A stretch of 64,000 bases of DNA from Cellulophaga algicola DSM 14237 (GCF_000186265.1 NC_014934.1:3162001-3226000), one strand, 5' to 3'; shown: positions 9,548-18,636, counted from the stretch's first letter. The notes: a model not told the origin generated them from the letters alone. Numbers and translations: made by a program.

Positions 9548-10615
9548 TTACAACGGATATTTTTGATGATAACTTACGAGCAAGAAAACTACTTTACTAT
9601 AGCTTTTAATGCCATCGTCTTGTTTATTCGCTTTTAGAAAAGAATTAAAAACCGCTTTAAATAGGGGTTCTGTTACGTTTTCATACTGCAACCAAAAGGT
9701 GTTTAATTCCTGATAATTCTGTAAAACACCAGCGTTTACTTTAGCTATTAATCTTTTAAAAAGTGCATTATCATTCTCTTTAATATTGCTTAAACAGTAA
9801 CTCAATGCATACGCATATGCTGAATATTTAAATTGTATATCGTCATTATTTAAGGTTACTAAATAGCCGATTAAATTGGTTTCATTTTCTGCAGAATATC
9901 CTAATTGATGTCCTATTTCATGACCAGTAATAACCGGAAAACGGAATGCTGGAATAAGCGCGTTTACTTGGGCTTCATTGGTAAACGGATTTAGATACCC
10001 ACCATAACCCATGTAACTTAAAGGGTAACTAAATAAAGATTCCTTTATACTTTTTTGATGGTAAGCTAGTATCGGATGAATTTTTTCTAAGCTTTTGTAT
10101 CCTTCAATTGTTTTTTGGAAAATTTCTGTATTGGAATAGGGGATTTTTACCATTTTAGTGGTGTCTCCCGTAATAGTCATTTGGGTTTGGTTCGTTTTTA
10201 TAATTAATTGTTCTACAAAAGAAATAAGTTCTTTTTTTGAAGTCTTTTCTTCTAATGCTAGTTTTTTTGAAATGGGTTCACGGTGGTAGTTGAGCCCCCA
10301 AGAAATATTAAAGGTGAAATAAGCAACAGCAAGAACCACCGCAATATTTCTTAAGAAAAGTAGTTTGTGAGAACAAATATATGTTCTTTTAACAATTAGA
10401 TACCTAAGGGCATATAAAATTAAGAAGGCATACAACACATCGCCTACAGAAAAAGGAATCCATCCTATAATAAAGCGAAAAAATTTAGAAGAATAGGGGT
10501 AGATTCCTGTACTGAAATAGTTTTCAATATATTCAGGATAGTTACTTAGCCATTGAACTAGAAGAAACTGCAACGGTAGGCTTAATGCAATTACATTTTT
10601 AAATTTATTATTCAT
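9548..10615 (-). CDS. DUF3810 family membrane zinc-protease-like protein
   Basis: A 355-residue protein with about three N-terminal transmembrane segments (residues 8-105), followed by a soluble domain with the zinc-metallopeptidase motif HEIGH within TGHEIGHQLGY (about residue 230). This layout matches the DUF3810 family of Bacteroidota. The domain presumably faces the periplasm. It is transcribed away from pepD across a 78-base divergent promoter region. The substrate is unknown. Confidence 0.85.
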   Translation of the reverse strand: MNNKFKNVIALSLPLQFLLVQWLSNYPEYIENYFSTGIYPYSSKFFRFIIGWIPFSVGDVLYAFLILYALRYLIVKRTYICSHKLLFLRNIAVVLAVAYFTFNISWGLNYHREPISKKLALEEKTSKKELISFVEQLIIKTNQTQMTITGDTTKMVKIPYSNTEIFQKTIEGYKSLEKIHPILAYHQKSIKESLFSYPLSYMGYGGYLNPFTNEAQVNALIPAFRFPVITGHEIGHQLGYSAENETNLIGYLVTLNNDDIQFKYSAYAYALSYCLSNIKENDNALFKRLIAKVNAGVLQNYQELNTFWLQYENVTEPLFKAVFNSFLKANKQDDGIKSYSKVVFLLVSYHQKYPL

Positions 10616-10639
10616 TAATCAAATTAAAAATTTCCAGTC

Positions 10640-10677
10640 TCAAAAATACGGTATTCTTTAAGTATCCGTATTTTTGA
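10640..10677. promoter_or_regulatory. Symmetric divergent promoter between DUF3810 gene and pepD
   Basis: A perfect 11-12 bp inverted repeat (CAAAAATACGG at 10641-10651; CCGTATTTTTG at 10666-10676) holds one copy of the Bacteroidota -7 box TATTTTTG on each strand: plus strand 10669-10676, minus strand 10641-10648. The predicted leaders are about 10-20 bases to each start codon. No clear TTG -33 element is seen on either side. The repeat could also bind a regulator or form a hairpin. Confidence 0.5.
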
Positions 10678-10693
10678 AGAAGATAAAAAAATT

Positions 10694-12151
10694 ATGAGTA
10701 AAGAGATAAGACAACTAGAGCCTAAAGCTGTTTGGAATAAGTTTGCAGATTTGAATGCGGTACCAAGACCTTCAAAAAAAGAAGAACGTGTTATTGAATT
10801 CATGTTAGATTTCGGAAAAAGTTTAGGGTTTGAAACTTTTAAGGATGACGTAGGGAATGTAATTATTAGAAAACCAGCAACTAAAGGTTTTGAAAAGCGT
10901 AAGATGGTAACGCTTCAATCTCATTTAGATATGGTACATCAAAAAAATAACGATACCGTTTTTGACTTTGATACACAAGGTATTGAAATGTTTATTGCAG
11001 GTGATTGGGTAAAAGCAAAAGGGACAACTCTTGGTGCGGATAATGGTATGGGAGTTGCTACAATCATGGCACTTCTAGAAAGTACAGCTATTGCTCACCC
11101 AGCTTTAGAGGCATTGTTTACCATAGATGAAGAAACTGGAATGACAGGTGCCATGGGGTTAAAAGGAGGTGTTCTAAAAGGAGATATCTTACTTAATTTA
11201 GATACGGAAGAAGATGATGAAATAGATATAGGATGTGCGGGTGGTATTGATGTTACTGCCAAACGAAACTATAAAGAACGATCTAAACCAATGGGCGCTG
11301 TTGCTTTTGAAATTAAAGTAAAAGGGCTTACTGGCGGACATAGTGGAATGGATATTCATAAAGGTTTGGGTAATGCCAATAAATTAATGAACCGTATCTT
11401 GTATTTAGGATCAGAAAAATATAAGCTTAGCATATCAGAAATAAATGGAGGAAGTCTCCGTAATGCAATACCAAGAGAAAGTGTTGCAATAGTTTGTTTG
11501 AAAAAAGCGAATGTTGAAGATTTTCAAAAAGATTTTGAATTATGGGCGAATGCAATCAAGGCTGAAAAATTAGGTACAGAACCTAATATGGTAATTAGCT
11601 TATCTGAAGCTGAAAAACCGAAGTCGGTTATGAATTTTAAAACGCAAGCATCATTATTAAAGTCTTTATACACGGCACACAATGGCGTGTATACGATGAG
11701 TGCTGCTATTGATGGTCTAGTAGAAACTTCTAATAATGTTGCACGTGTAAAAGTAGGAGCCGGAAAAATACATATTGGTTGTTTGACACGTTCTTCTGTA
11801 GATTCTTCAAAAATAGATCTATCGAATGCTTTAATAGCAGCTTTTGAACTGGCGGGTTGTAAAGTAAGCTTAAGTGGCGATTATCCGGGATGGAATCCTA
11901 ATCCTGATTCTGCTATTTTAGAGGTGCTAAAGGCACAATATAAGACGGTTTTTAAAGAAGAACCAAAAGTTGTAGCGTGTCATGCAGGTTTAGAATGTGG
12001 AATTCTAGGGCAGAATTATCCAGACCTTGATATGATTAGTTATGGTCCAACCATTAAAGGGGCACATTCTCCAGACGAACGGGTAAGTATCTCATCTGTA
12101 CAGAAGTTTTGGAAGTTTACTTTAGATATTCTTGAAAATATTCCAGAGTAA
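10694..12151 (+). CDS. pepD: Aminoacyl-histidine dipeptidase (PepD, M20 family)
   Basis: Cytosolic zinc dipeptidase that splits Xaa-His and similar dipeptides. The 485-residue length is normal for PepD. M20 metal and catalytic motifs are visible: QSHLDMV (about residue 77), LGADNGMG (about 116), DEETGMTGA (catalytic Glu, about 147), DTEEDDE, and a C-terminal HAGLECG followed by a late His in GAHSPDE. The start is preceded by a TATTTTTG box. Confidence 0.95.
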   Translation: MSKEIRQLEPKAVWNKFADLNAVPRPSKKEERVIEFMLDFGKSLGFETFKDDVGNVIIRKPATKGFEKRKMVTLQSHLDMVHQKNNDTVFDFDTQGIEMFIAGDWVKAKGTTLGADNGMGVATIMALLESTAIAHPALEALFTIDEETGMTGAMGLKGGVLKGDILLNLDTEEDDEIDIGCAGGIDVTAKRNYKERSKPMGAVAFEIKVKGLTGGHSGMDIHKGLGNANKLMNRILYLGSEKYKLSISEINGGSLRNAIPRESVAIVCLKKANVEDFQKDFELWANAIKAEKLGTEPNMVISLSEAEKPKSVMNFKTQASLLKSLYTAHNGVYTMSAAIDGLVETSNNVARVKVGAGKIHIGCLTRSSVDSSKIDLSNALIAAFELAGCKVSLSGDYPGWNPNPDSAILEVLKAQYKTVFKEEPKVVACHAGLECGILGQNYPDLDMISYGPTIKGAHSPDERVSISSVQKFWKFTLDILENIPE

Positions 12152-12211
12152 ATAAACCATAATTGCACTTTTAAAGTTAAATTTGAAACTTAAATAATTA
12201 AACCATAGATA

Positions 12212-12979
12212 ATGAAAACAAGTATTTTGATGGCTGTTTTTGCTTTAGGAACAATTAGTTTACAGGCACAATTCGGTAAAATATTAAAAAAAGGAAATGT
12301 TGACGCAGGAAAAAAAATGGTAGCTGCTGCATCTCTATCTGATGAGGATATGGCAAAGTTGTCATTAGAATCTGTTGTTTGGATGGATGAAAATAATCCT
12401 GTAGGGGAAGCAGGCGATCCGTATGCAGATCGTTTGGCAAACTTGGTAAAGGGTTTTGAAAGCGAAGATGGCCTAGATTTAAACTATAAAGTATATTTAG
12501 TAGTAGACATTAATGCTTTTGCTACGCCTGATGGTAGTGTACGTGTTATGGCTGGATTAATGGATTTAATGACAGATGATGAAATCTTAAGCGTTATTGG
12601 TCATGAAATAGGGCATGTAAAATTAGGACACTCAAAAGAACGTTATAAATCTGCTTACAAAATTTCTGCAGCTAAAGATTTAGCGGTTGCCAATACAAGT
12701 TCTGGTAAAGTTTTAGCCGATGGAGAAATTGGTGGTTTCGTAGAAAATGTATTAAATGCACAATTTTCACAGACGAATGAATCAGAATCTGATAAATACG
12801 GATTTGAGTTTTTAGTACGTCATGATTTAAATTACCATGCTATGGAAGGTGCTTTTCAGAAACTAGCTTCGTTAAGTGATAATGGAGGTAAAGGTTCTTT
12901 AACTTCTTCTCATCCAGGTTCTGCAAAACGATCTGAGAGAGCTAAAGAATGGGCTGAAAAAGAAGATGCTAAGAATTAA
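12212..12979 (+). CDS. Secreted M48 family zinc metalloprotease
   Basis: A 255-residue exported protein with a signal peptide ending in LQAQ. The zinc motif IGHEIGHVKLGHS (about residues 130-142) and the downstream third ligand region NESESDKYGFEF are characteristic of the M48 (Ste24/HtpX-like) peptidases of the secreted LoiP/YcaL type. It probably acts in envelope protein quality control. It lies 60 bases after pepD and could be co-transcribed; a terminator follows. Confidence 0.88.
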   Translation: MKTSILMAVFALGTISLQAQFGKILKKGNVDAGKKMVAAASLSDEDMAKLSLESVVWMDENNPVGEAGDPYADRLANLVKGFESEDGLDLNYKVYLVVDINAFATPDGSVRVMAGLMDLMTDDEILSVIGHEIGHVKLGHSKERYKSAYKISAAKDLAVANTSSGKVLADGEIGGFVENVLNAQFSQTNESESDKYGFEFLVRHDLNYHAMEGAFQKLASLSDNGGKGSLTSSHPGSAKRSERAKEWAEKEDAKN

Positions 12980-12998
12980 TTAGAATTCTATAGTATAG

Positions 12999-13036
12999 AA
13001 AAGCTCCTTACAAATTAGTTGTAAGGAGCTTTTTTT
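12999..13036. terminator. Bidirectional rho-independent terminator
   Basis: A 15-bp stem (AAAAGCTCCTTACAA, 12999-13013, pairing with 13019-13033) around a 5-base loop is followed by a T run on the plus strand and preceded by an A run. It lies between the convergent M48 and GH5 genes and can serve both. Confidence 0.9.
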
Positions 13037-13057
13037 ATGTGTTAATTTAACCTCTTC

Positions 13058-14158
13058 TTAGTAGGTAGGATTTTTTTCTAACATTTCTGAACGGACTAAC
13101 TTTCCAGAAACAGTAAGCTCACTTTCAGCCCAATTTCCTGAGCCACTAGCTCCTGGTGTTAATGCAGCGGCACTCTCATTTTTATCTGCAATAGACCAAT
13201 TACACCAAGAAATTTTATTTTCGTCTAAATAGCTCCACCACGTATTGGTAGACGCTTCATCAATATACCCATTTCCAGAAGCTTCTGTAACACCATACTC
13301 CGTAACAAAAATGGCGATATCATTGTTTAAAGCTATTTGCGCTATCTCTCTTAATTCTTCTTTATGGGTAGAAGCATAGTAATGTAAGGTGTACGCTACA
13401 TTTGCGTCATTAATCTTATTACCTACCACTTCATCTACACGTTGAGACCAAGTTCTAGTACCACAAATAACAAGATTGTCTGGATCATACTTTCGTATCT
13501 CTGCGATGATCGTTTCGTGGTACGGTTTTAAAACTCCAGTCCATGAAACATCTAAAGGCTCATTATACGTTTCATAGATAATATTTGGTTGGTCTCCGTA
13601 TTTCTGAGCAACTTCTGCAAAGAAAGCTTTAGCCTCAGGGATATGATCTTCTGCATGGTGGCTATGCCAATCTACAATTACATAGATACCAGCATTTATA
13701 GCAGCATCTATTACAGCAAATACTTTGGCTTTTTCAGTAGCAGGGTTGCTGATGTAGCCATCTGCATCCTCAACACCCATAGCAGCTCTAACTACGGTAG
13801 CATTCCAATCTGTTTGCAGCCAGTCCACCGTTCCTGTGGTGTAGTATTGTCCCATCCATTGGCTCCAAAATAAAGACATACCTCGTAGTTGAATAGGATT
13901 GTTGTTCTTATCTACAATTTTGTTTCCTGAAACACTCAGCTGTCCATAAGCTTCCACAACATTGGTAGCTGTTGCTGTATCAGTTTCAGGTTCAGGGGTG
14001 TTTTCTGGTTCGGGAGTAGCGGGTTCTTCATCCGTAGCATCTGAAGTTTCTTCGGTGTCTACAGGGTCAATAATTTCAGGCTCTGCATCGCTGCTACAGG
14101 AGACTATAAAAAATAGGCTTAAAAATACTGTTTTGAAAAGGGGAATTCTCATCATCAT
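13058..14158 (-). CDS. GH5 family glycoside hydrolase (endoglucanase-like) lipoprotein
   Basis: A 366-residue lipoprotein with lipobox FIVSC (Cys21). An acidic Pro/Glu/Thr/Asp linker (about 24-66) leads to a GH5 catalytic domain. The proton donor is Glu200 in YNEP and the nucleophile is Glu287 in VTEYG; the active-site DWHSHHAED and LHYYAST segments are also present. It resembles GH5 cellulases (beta-1,4-endoglucanases), probably displayed at the cell surface to cut plant or algal glucans. Specificity within GH5 is uncertain. Confidence 0.9.
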   Translation of the reverse strand: MMMRIPLFKTVFLSLFFIVSCSSDAEPEIIDPVDTEETSDATDEEPATPEPENTPEPETDTATATNVVEAYGQLSVSGNKIVDKNNNPIQLRGMSLFWSQWMGQYYTTGTVDWLQTDWNATVVRAAMGVEDADGYISNPATEKAKVFAVIDAAINAGIYVIVDWHSHHAEDHIPEAKAFFAEVAQKYGDQPNIIYETYNEPLDVSWTGVLKPYHETIIAEIRKYDPDNLVICGTRTWSQRVDEVVGNKINDANVAYTLHYYASTHKEELREIAQIALNNDIAIFVTEYGVTEASGNGYIDEASTNTWWSYLDENKISWCNWSIADKNESAAALTPGASGSGNWAESELTVSGKLVRSEMLEKNPTY

Positions 14159-14193
14159 TATGTGTATAGGTTAAGGGCTAAAGATATAGTAAA

Positions 14194-14226
14194 TAAAAAA
14201 CACCTGCATAGTGCGGGTGTTTTTCT
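14194..14226 (-). terminator. Terminator after the cyclophilin-FKBP gene
   Basis: Stem AAAAACACCTGCA (14197-14209) against TGCGGGTGTTTTT (14213-14225), 13 bp with one G-T pair and a 3-base loop, followed on the minus strand by a T-rich stretch. It separates the gldI-PPIase unit from the GH5 gene. Confidence 0.8.
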
Positions 14227-14252
14227 ATTTTTTAGTAAAAGAAGGTTTTTAA

Positions 14253-15392
14253 TTACTCCCCAATACTTACCATTTCTAAATCGAAAACTAAATCAGTACT
14301 AGCAGGTATTGGACCACGACCAGATTCGCCATAGGCTAAATGCGAGGGAATAAAAACACGTATTTTTTGACCTACTTTCATGGTCATTACAGCTTCTTTG
14401 AAACCTGCAATCATTGGTGCATCCATGCTTATTTGCATTGGCATTGGCTCATAGCCACCTTGATCTCTTCTGTTGAAGTTAAATTGGCCATATAAGGTAG
14501 ATGTTTCTTCAACGTTACTATCAAACAAACGACCATCTTCAAAATAACCGGCATAATATAAATTTGCAGTCTGACCAACTTTAGGTTTATCGCCTGTTCC
14601 TTCCTCTAGCGTAAATATCTTTAAACCAGATGCAAGAGTTTTTGCTGTTTTTTTCTGACCTTCTATAGCTTCAACGAAACTAGATGTTGCAAGATTTAAT
14701 TTTTCTTCGCGTTCTGCTTCTATCCTTAAGGCTTCTTTTTCTCTTACTTCTTCATCAGCAAAATATTGTTTCATTATGGCAACAGCATCAAATTTTCTAG
14801 CTTCTTTACCATTTCTGATAATTTTCACTTTGTTCATGATCACCGCATCAACAGGCTTGTTATTCTGGCCTACAGCTACATTAGCAATACTATCGACTAC
14901 TTCTATTCCGCTAACAACCTCGCCGAAAACAGTATGTTTGTTGTCTAGCCAAGGTGTAGCTTTATGGGTGATAAAAAACTGACTCCCATTTGTTTTAGGT
15001 CCTGAATTAGCCATAGAAAGAATTCCTTTTTTGCTGTGGCTTAAAGAATCTGCAAATTCATCAATAAAACGGTATCCAGGGTTTCCCATTCCACTTGCTG
15101 TAGGGTCACCACCTTGAATCATAAAATCTTTCATCACACGGTGAAACGTAAGTCCGTCATAATAATTTTTACCTTTTAAGCTATCGGTCACAAAAGGATT
15201 TTTTCCTTCGGCAAGAGATACAAAATTAGCAACAGTAACTGGTGTTTTGTCAAATTCTAATTTTACAATGATATCTCCTTGTGTTGTTTCAATATCTGCA
15301 AAGATACCATCACCTAAATCTGCCGTTTTACTAGATTTACAACTGCTTACTAAAACAGTAGCTATAAGAAATAAACTAAGAATGTTTTTCAT
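14253..15392 (-). CDS. Double peptidyl-prolyl isomerase lipoprotein (cyclophilin + FKBP)
   Basis: A 379-residue periplasmic lipoprotein with lipobox VSSC (Cys18 from the start used here). A cyclophilin domain (about 28-195; HRVMKDFMIQGGDPT, GSQFFIT, HTVFGEV) is followed by a charged linker (about 205-245) and an FKBP-type domain (about 255-378; GYFEDGRLFDSN, FIPSHLAYGE). A longer frame opens at 15428, but it would overlap gldI and push the signal peptide inward; the ATG at 15392 gives a clean lipoprotein signal. It is next to the FKBP-type GldI, so both foldases are probably made together for exported gliding and secretion proteins. Confidence 0.92.
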   Translation of the reverse strand: MKNILSLFLIATVLVSSCKSSKTADLGDGIFADIETTQGDIIVKLEFDKTPVTVANFVSLAEGKNPFVTDSLKGKNYYDGLTFHRVMKDFMIQGGDPTASGMGNPGYRFIDEFADSLSHSKKGILSMANSGPKTNGSQFFITHKATPWLDNKHTVFGEVVSGIEVVDSIANVAVGQNNKPVDAVIMNKVKIIRNGKEARKFDAVAIMKQYFADEEVREKEALRIEAEREEKLNLATSSFVEAIEGQKKTAKTLASGLKIFTLEEGTGDKPKVGQTANLYYAGYFEDGRLFDSNVEETSTLYGQFNFNRRDQGGYEPMPMQISMDAPMIAGFKEAVMTMKVGQKIRVFIPSHLAYGESGRGPIPASTDLVFDLEMVSIGE

Positions 15393-15402
15393 TTTTTTAA
15401 GA

Positions 15403-15951
15403 CTATTTATTTGTTGTGTATTTATCAATTTTTAAAATCTCTACTGATGATTTAATAGGGGTATTCGGATTAATTTTATTGTCATCTCCGTGGTATCCAA
15501 AAGCCAATGAAGACGGAAAAAGAAAAGTAGCCTTTTCATTTTCTCGCAAAAGGGTAAATGTTTTTCGTAGGCCTTTAAATAAGCTAGGTTTATTCACCTT
15601 TATATGTTGTATTCCAATTTCCTTTGCAGAATAGATGGTGTCATTAGTAAGTGTCATGATGTTGTAGGTTAGTGTAACCACATCTTCTTCTTGGGGCAGG
15701 TAGGGTAAAGAATCATTTTTAGTTTCATAATAAAACCATGATCCAGTGGTGGTTGGTATATAGGTATGTGCAGTATCTTTTTTTACCAACCCAGCTATAA
15801 TTTTTTCTTCTAGTGCTAAAAGGTCTTTATTACGCTCTACTGTAGATTTTATAAGTTTTGGTGTAGAAACACGAATAGGTCTGCGCGCAACAGGCTCTTC
15901 ACAGCTAATAAAAAGTAAAAAAAAGGCGCTTAAATAAAACAGATATTTCAT
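15403..15951 (-). CDS. gldI: Gliding motility-associated peptidyl-prolyl isomerase GldI
   Basis: A 182-residue lipoprotein (lipobox FISC, Cys17) with a C-terminal FKBP-type fold: VTLTYNIMTLTND, then LRKTFTLLRENEKATFLFPS and LAFGYHGD. Length, lipoprotein signal and the N-terminal RRPIR segment fit GldI, needed in Flavobacterium johnsoniae for gliding and probably for folding periplasmic gliding or secretion proteins. It overlaps the upstream DHH phosphoesterase gene by one base and is followed by a second PPIase gene. Confidence 0.85.
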   Translation of the reverse strand: MKYLFYLSAFFLLFISCEEPVARRPIRVSTPKLIKSTVERNKDLLALEEKIIAGLVKKDTAHTYIPTTTGSWFYYETKNDSLPYLPQEEDVVTLTYNIMTLTNDTIYSAKEIGIQHIKVNKPSLFKGLRKTFTLLRENEKATFLFPSSLAFGYHGDDNKINPNTPIKSSVEILKIDKYTTNK

Positions 15952-16967
15952 TACTTGGTTAATTCTTTTAGGTGTTTCGGTAGCAAGTTTACAAAATAGT
16001 CTGCAGTTTCTTTTAAAGATAAGTCGCTTTTTCCTCCAGCAGCATTATTATGTCCGCCTCCATGAAAATAAGCACGCGCAAATTCATTCACAGAAAAATC
16101 GCCTTCAGACCTAAATGATATTTTGATAATACCTTCCTCTTTATTTTCAATAAAAATTACGGCAAAACGTATTCCGTTTAACGTAAGTCCATAATTTACG
16201 AACCCTTCCGTATCTCCTTTTTGATATTTATAAGTATCAAGCTCGTCTTGACTTAAGGTGATATATGCGGTATTAAATTCCTCTAAAATCACCATATTTT
16301 TTAGGGCACAACCTAAAAGATGTAATCTACTAGGAGAATTGGTATCATAAACTAGATTGTGTATGCGGGTGTTTTCTGCACCTTTATCAATAAGTTCTGC
16401 AACAATTTTGTGTGTTTTACTGGTGGTAGATGAAAATTTAAACGACCCAGTATCCGTCATAATTCCTGTGTACAGGCAATTTGCAATTTCTGGCGTAATT
16501 TTAGAGGTATCGTCTAAATAAGCAATAAAATTATAAACCATCTCGCAGGTAGAACTCATCGTAACATCAGAGTAGGTTACCAAAGCATAATCAGAAGGCT
16601 CTTGGTGATGATCAATCATAATAAAAGTAGCTGTAGCTTCTTCTAAAAAAGAGTGCATTTGACCTACTCTACCTAAATGATTAAAATCTAAGGTGAAAAT
16701 TAAAGTTGCTTCTGTAATTGCTTTTTTAGCCTGTGAGTTTTCTGCCTCAAAATTTAAAATATCAGCACTGCCAGGCATCCATTTTAAAAACTTTGGCGCA
16801 TCATTAGGACTAATTACGGTAGCGTCTTGCCCATTGTTTTTTAGGTAATGCCAAAGTCCTAAAGTAGAACCAATAGCATCGCCATCAGGGTTTTTATGTG
16901 GTATAATAACAATTTTTTGTGGAACGCTAAGTAGCTCCTTTATTTTACTGATGTCCTCTGAATTCAT
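15951..16967 (-). CDS. DHH/DHHA1 phosphoesterase (NrnA-like nanoRNase/pAp phosphatase)
   Basis: A 338-residue cytosolic enzyme of the RecJ-like DHH family. Visible motifs are PHKNPDGDAIGS (about 22-33), the FTLDFNH motif, the MIDHHQ (DHH) motif near 117, and the DHHA1 glycine motif GGGHNNAAGG near 311. Family members degrade 2-5 nt RNA fragments and dephosphorylate pAp. A perfect -7 box (TATCTTTG, minus strand) lies just five bases before the ATG, which suggests a leaderless message. It heads the gldI unit. Confidence 0.9.
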   Translation of the reverse strand: MNSEDISKIKELLSVPQKIVIIPHKNPDGDAIGSTLGLWHYLKNNGQDATVISPNDAPKFLKWMPGSADILNFEAENSQAKKAITEATLIFTLDFNHLGRVGQMHSFLEEATATFIMIDHHQEPSDYALVTYSDVTMSSTCEMVYNFIAYLDDTSKITPEIANCLYTGIMTDTGSFKFSSTTSKTHKIVAELIDKGAENTRIHNLVYDTNSPSRLHLLGCALKNMVILEEFNTAYITLSQDELDTYKYQKGDTEGFVNYGLTLNGIRFAVIFIENKEEGIIKISFRSEGDFSVNEFARAYFHGGGHNNAAGGKSDLSLKETADYFVNLLPKHLKELTK

Positions 16968-16972
16968 GGCGA

Positions 16973-16980
16973 CAAAGATA
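16973..16980 (-). promoter_or_regulatory. -7 box of the DHH phosphoesterase-gldI unit
   Basis: TATCTTTG on the minus strand matches the Bacteroidota TAnnTTTG consensus. The spacing of four bases to the ATG codon (16967) puts the expected transcription start at or next to the start codon. No clear TTG lies 17-19 bases upstream. Confidence 0.5.
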
Positions 16981-17014
16981 CTATTTTATACTATAGTGGT
17001 TATATTGAAATTGC

Positions 17015-17022
17015 TATTTTTG
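17015..17022 (+). promoter_or_regulatory. -7 box of the PhoD-like gene
   Basis: TATTTTTG on the plus strand, 20 bases before the ATG at 17043, a typical promoter-to-start distance here. The -33 element is weak. Confidence 0.5.
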
Positions 17023-17042
17023 TAAGGAAACAATATTTGAAA

Positions 17043-18086
17043 ATGAAGAGATTACAAAACATATTTTATGCTGTGTTTATTTTATTCGGATTTTCCCCAG
17101 GGAAGGCTCAGACAGACACAACGGCTATAGCTACAACTAAGATGGCAGATTTTACGATTGCTTTTGGTTCTTGTAATAAAAATTCTATCCCTAATTTATT
17201 GTGGGATGATATTTTAAATACCCATCCCGATGTATGGATTTGGGGAGGTGATAATGTGTATGCAGATACGGATAACATGCAGAAGCTTCAGGAATTTTAC
17301 GAAGCGCAAGAAAATGTTGAAGGATATAAAAAATTAAAGGAAAAAGTTCCTGTGATTGGTACTTGGGATGATCATGATTACGGTTTAAATGATGGTGGAG
17401 TAGAGTATAAATCGAAGAAAGAAAGTCAGCAAGTATTCCTAGATTTTTTTAAAGTACCTAAAGGGAGTCCACGTAGAGCCCAAGAAGGCGTGTATGCTGT
17501 GCATAATTATGAGACGCCTAAAGGAACTGTAAAAGTAGTGGTGCTAGATACACGTTATTTTAGAACGGCGCTTACTAAAGATACGGTAACTAAGAAAAGA
17601 ACAAAACCGAATACCTATGGGGAAGGTACTGTTTTAGGAACAACACAATGGGAGTGGTTAGCGAATGAACTGAATACCAGTACGGCAGATTTTAATATTT
17701 TAGTGAGTAGCATACAGGTATTATCTAATGAGCATGGTTTTGAAACATGGGGTAATTTTCCGCATGAAGTAGATAAATTACAAAAATTGATTGCTGATTC
17801 TAAAGCAAAAGGCGTTGTGGTGCTCTCTGGAGACCGGCATATTTCTGAATTTTCAAAAACGCCTATTGAGGGGGTAGCATATCCTTTGATAGATTTTACG
17901 AGTAGCGGACTTACCCATGTGTATTCTTCCTATTCAGGAGAAGCCAATCCATATAGGGTAGGAGCGGTGGTTTCTGAGGTAAGTTTTGGTACTTTGAGTT
18001 TTAATTTTGAAACCAGTCATATTATTTTCAAAATGATAGGCGATGAAGGTAAAGTCTTGGGTATCTTGGAACAAGGGTTTAAATAA
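17043..18086 (+). CDS. Alkaline phosphatase D (PhoD)-like metallophosphoesterase, exported
   Basis: A 347-residue exported protein (signal peptide ending SPGKAQ). PhoD-type metal-binding motifs are present: FGSCN (about 39), WGGDNVYAD (about 72), TWDDHDYGLND (about 112) and LSGDRHISE (about 260). It probably hydrolyses phosphomonoesters or phosphodiesters in the periplasm. A TTG six bases upstream extends the frame by two codons; the ATG at 17043 is preferred. It is transcribed away from the gldI unit. Confidence 0.88.
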   Translation: MKRLQNIFYAVFILFGFSPGKAQTDTTAIATTKMADFTIAFGSCNKNSIPNLLWDDILNTHPDVWIWGGDNVYADTDNMQKLQEFYEAQENVEGYKKLKEKVPVIGTWDDHDYGLNDGGVEYKSKKESQQVFLDFFKVPKGSPRRAQEGVYAVHNYETPKGTVKVVVLDTRYFRTALTKDTVTKKRTKPNTYGEGTVLGTTQWEWLANELNTSTADFNILVSSIQVLSNEHGFETWGNFPHEVDKLQKLIADSKAKGVVVLSGDRHISEFSKTPIEGVAYPLIDFTSSGLTHVYSSYSGEANPYRVGAVVSEVSFGTLSFNFETSHIIFKMIGDEGKVLGILEQGFK

Positions 18087-18119
18087 TCGTTAACTTACCT
18101 TCAGTTTTTTATTAATCTA

Positions 18120-18149
18120 TTGTAGAATGTATTTAAAATAGTACTTTTG
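18120..18149 (+). promoter_or_regulatory. Consensus Bacteroidota promoter of ndk
   Basis: TTG at 18120-18122, a 19-base spacer, then TACTTTTG at 18142-18149. This matches TTG-N19-TAnnTTTG exactly, with a leader of about 10 bases before the ATG at 18167. Confidence 0.8.
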
Positions 18150-18166
18150 CACAAAATTTAAAGAAA

Positions 18167-18583
18167 ATGACAAATAGAACATTTACAATGCTTAAGCCAG
18201 ATGCTGTTCAAAACGGACATATTGGTGCTATTCTAGACAAAATTAATGCTGCTGGTTTTAAGATTGTAGCTATGAAATATACGCAATTAAGCAAAAGAGA
18301 TGCTCAAGCGTTTTACGCTGTTCATAGTGAGCGTCCTTTTTACGGAGAATTGGTAGACTTTATGTCTAGAGGACCAATCGTTGCTGCTATTTTAGAAAAA
18401 GATAACGCTGTTGAAGACTTTAGAGCTTTAATTGGTGCTACTAACCCAGCTGAGGCTGCGGATGGTACTATCCGTAAAATGTTTGCTACGTCTCTTGGTG
18501 AGAATGCAGTACACGGTTCTGATAGTGATGAGAATGCTGCTATAGAAGGAGCTTTCCATTTTTCTGGAAGAGAGATTTTCTAA
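18167..18583 (+). CDS. ndk: Nucleoside-diphosphate kinase
   Basis: Moves the gamma-phosphate of ATP to other nucleoside diphosphates through a phospho-histidine. The 138-residue length is normal. The N-terminal [11 protein letters not shown] and the active-site segment NAVHGSDS with the catalytic His are intact. It has a full consensus promoter and a terminator, so it is a single-gene transcript. The helicase-NUDIX module ends just beyond it on the other strand. Confidence 0.97.
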   Translation: MTNRTFTMLKPDAVQNGHIGAILDKINAAGFKIVAMKYTQLSKRDAQAFYAVHSERPFYGELVDFMSRGPIVAAILEKDNAVEDFRALIGATNPAEAADGTIRKMFATSLGENAVHGSDSDENAAIEGAFHFSGREIF

Positions 18584-18605
18584 GGAAAATAACATAAGAT
18601 ATATG

Positions 18606-18636
18606 AAAGGCTACTCAGTGATGAGTGGCCTTTTTT
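18606..18636. terminator. Terminator between ndk and the helicase gene
   Basis: Stem GGCTACTCA (18609-18617) pairs with TGAGTGGCC (18622-18630) with one G-T pair, followed by six T residues on the plus strand and flanked by A on the other side. It sits between convergent genes; the helicase stop codon lies at its right edge. Confidence 0.8.

Noticed and set aside
15393-15428. Longer start for the cyclophilin-FKBP gene at 15428
   Set aside because: It would overlap gldI and place 12 extra residues before a perfectly good lipoprotein signal peptide.
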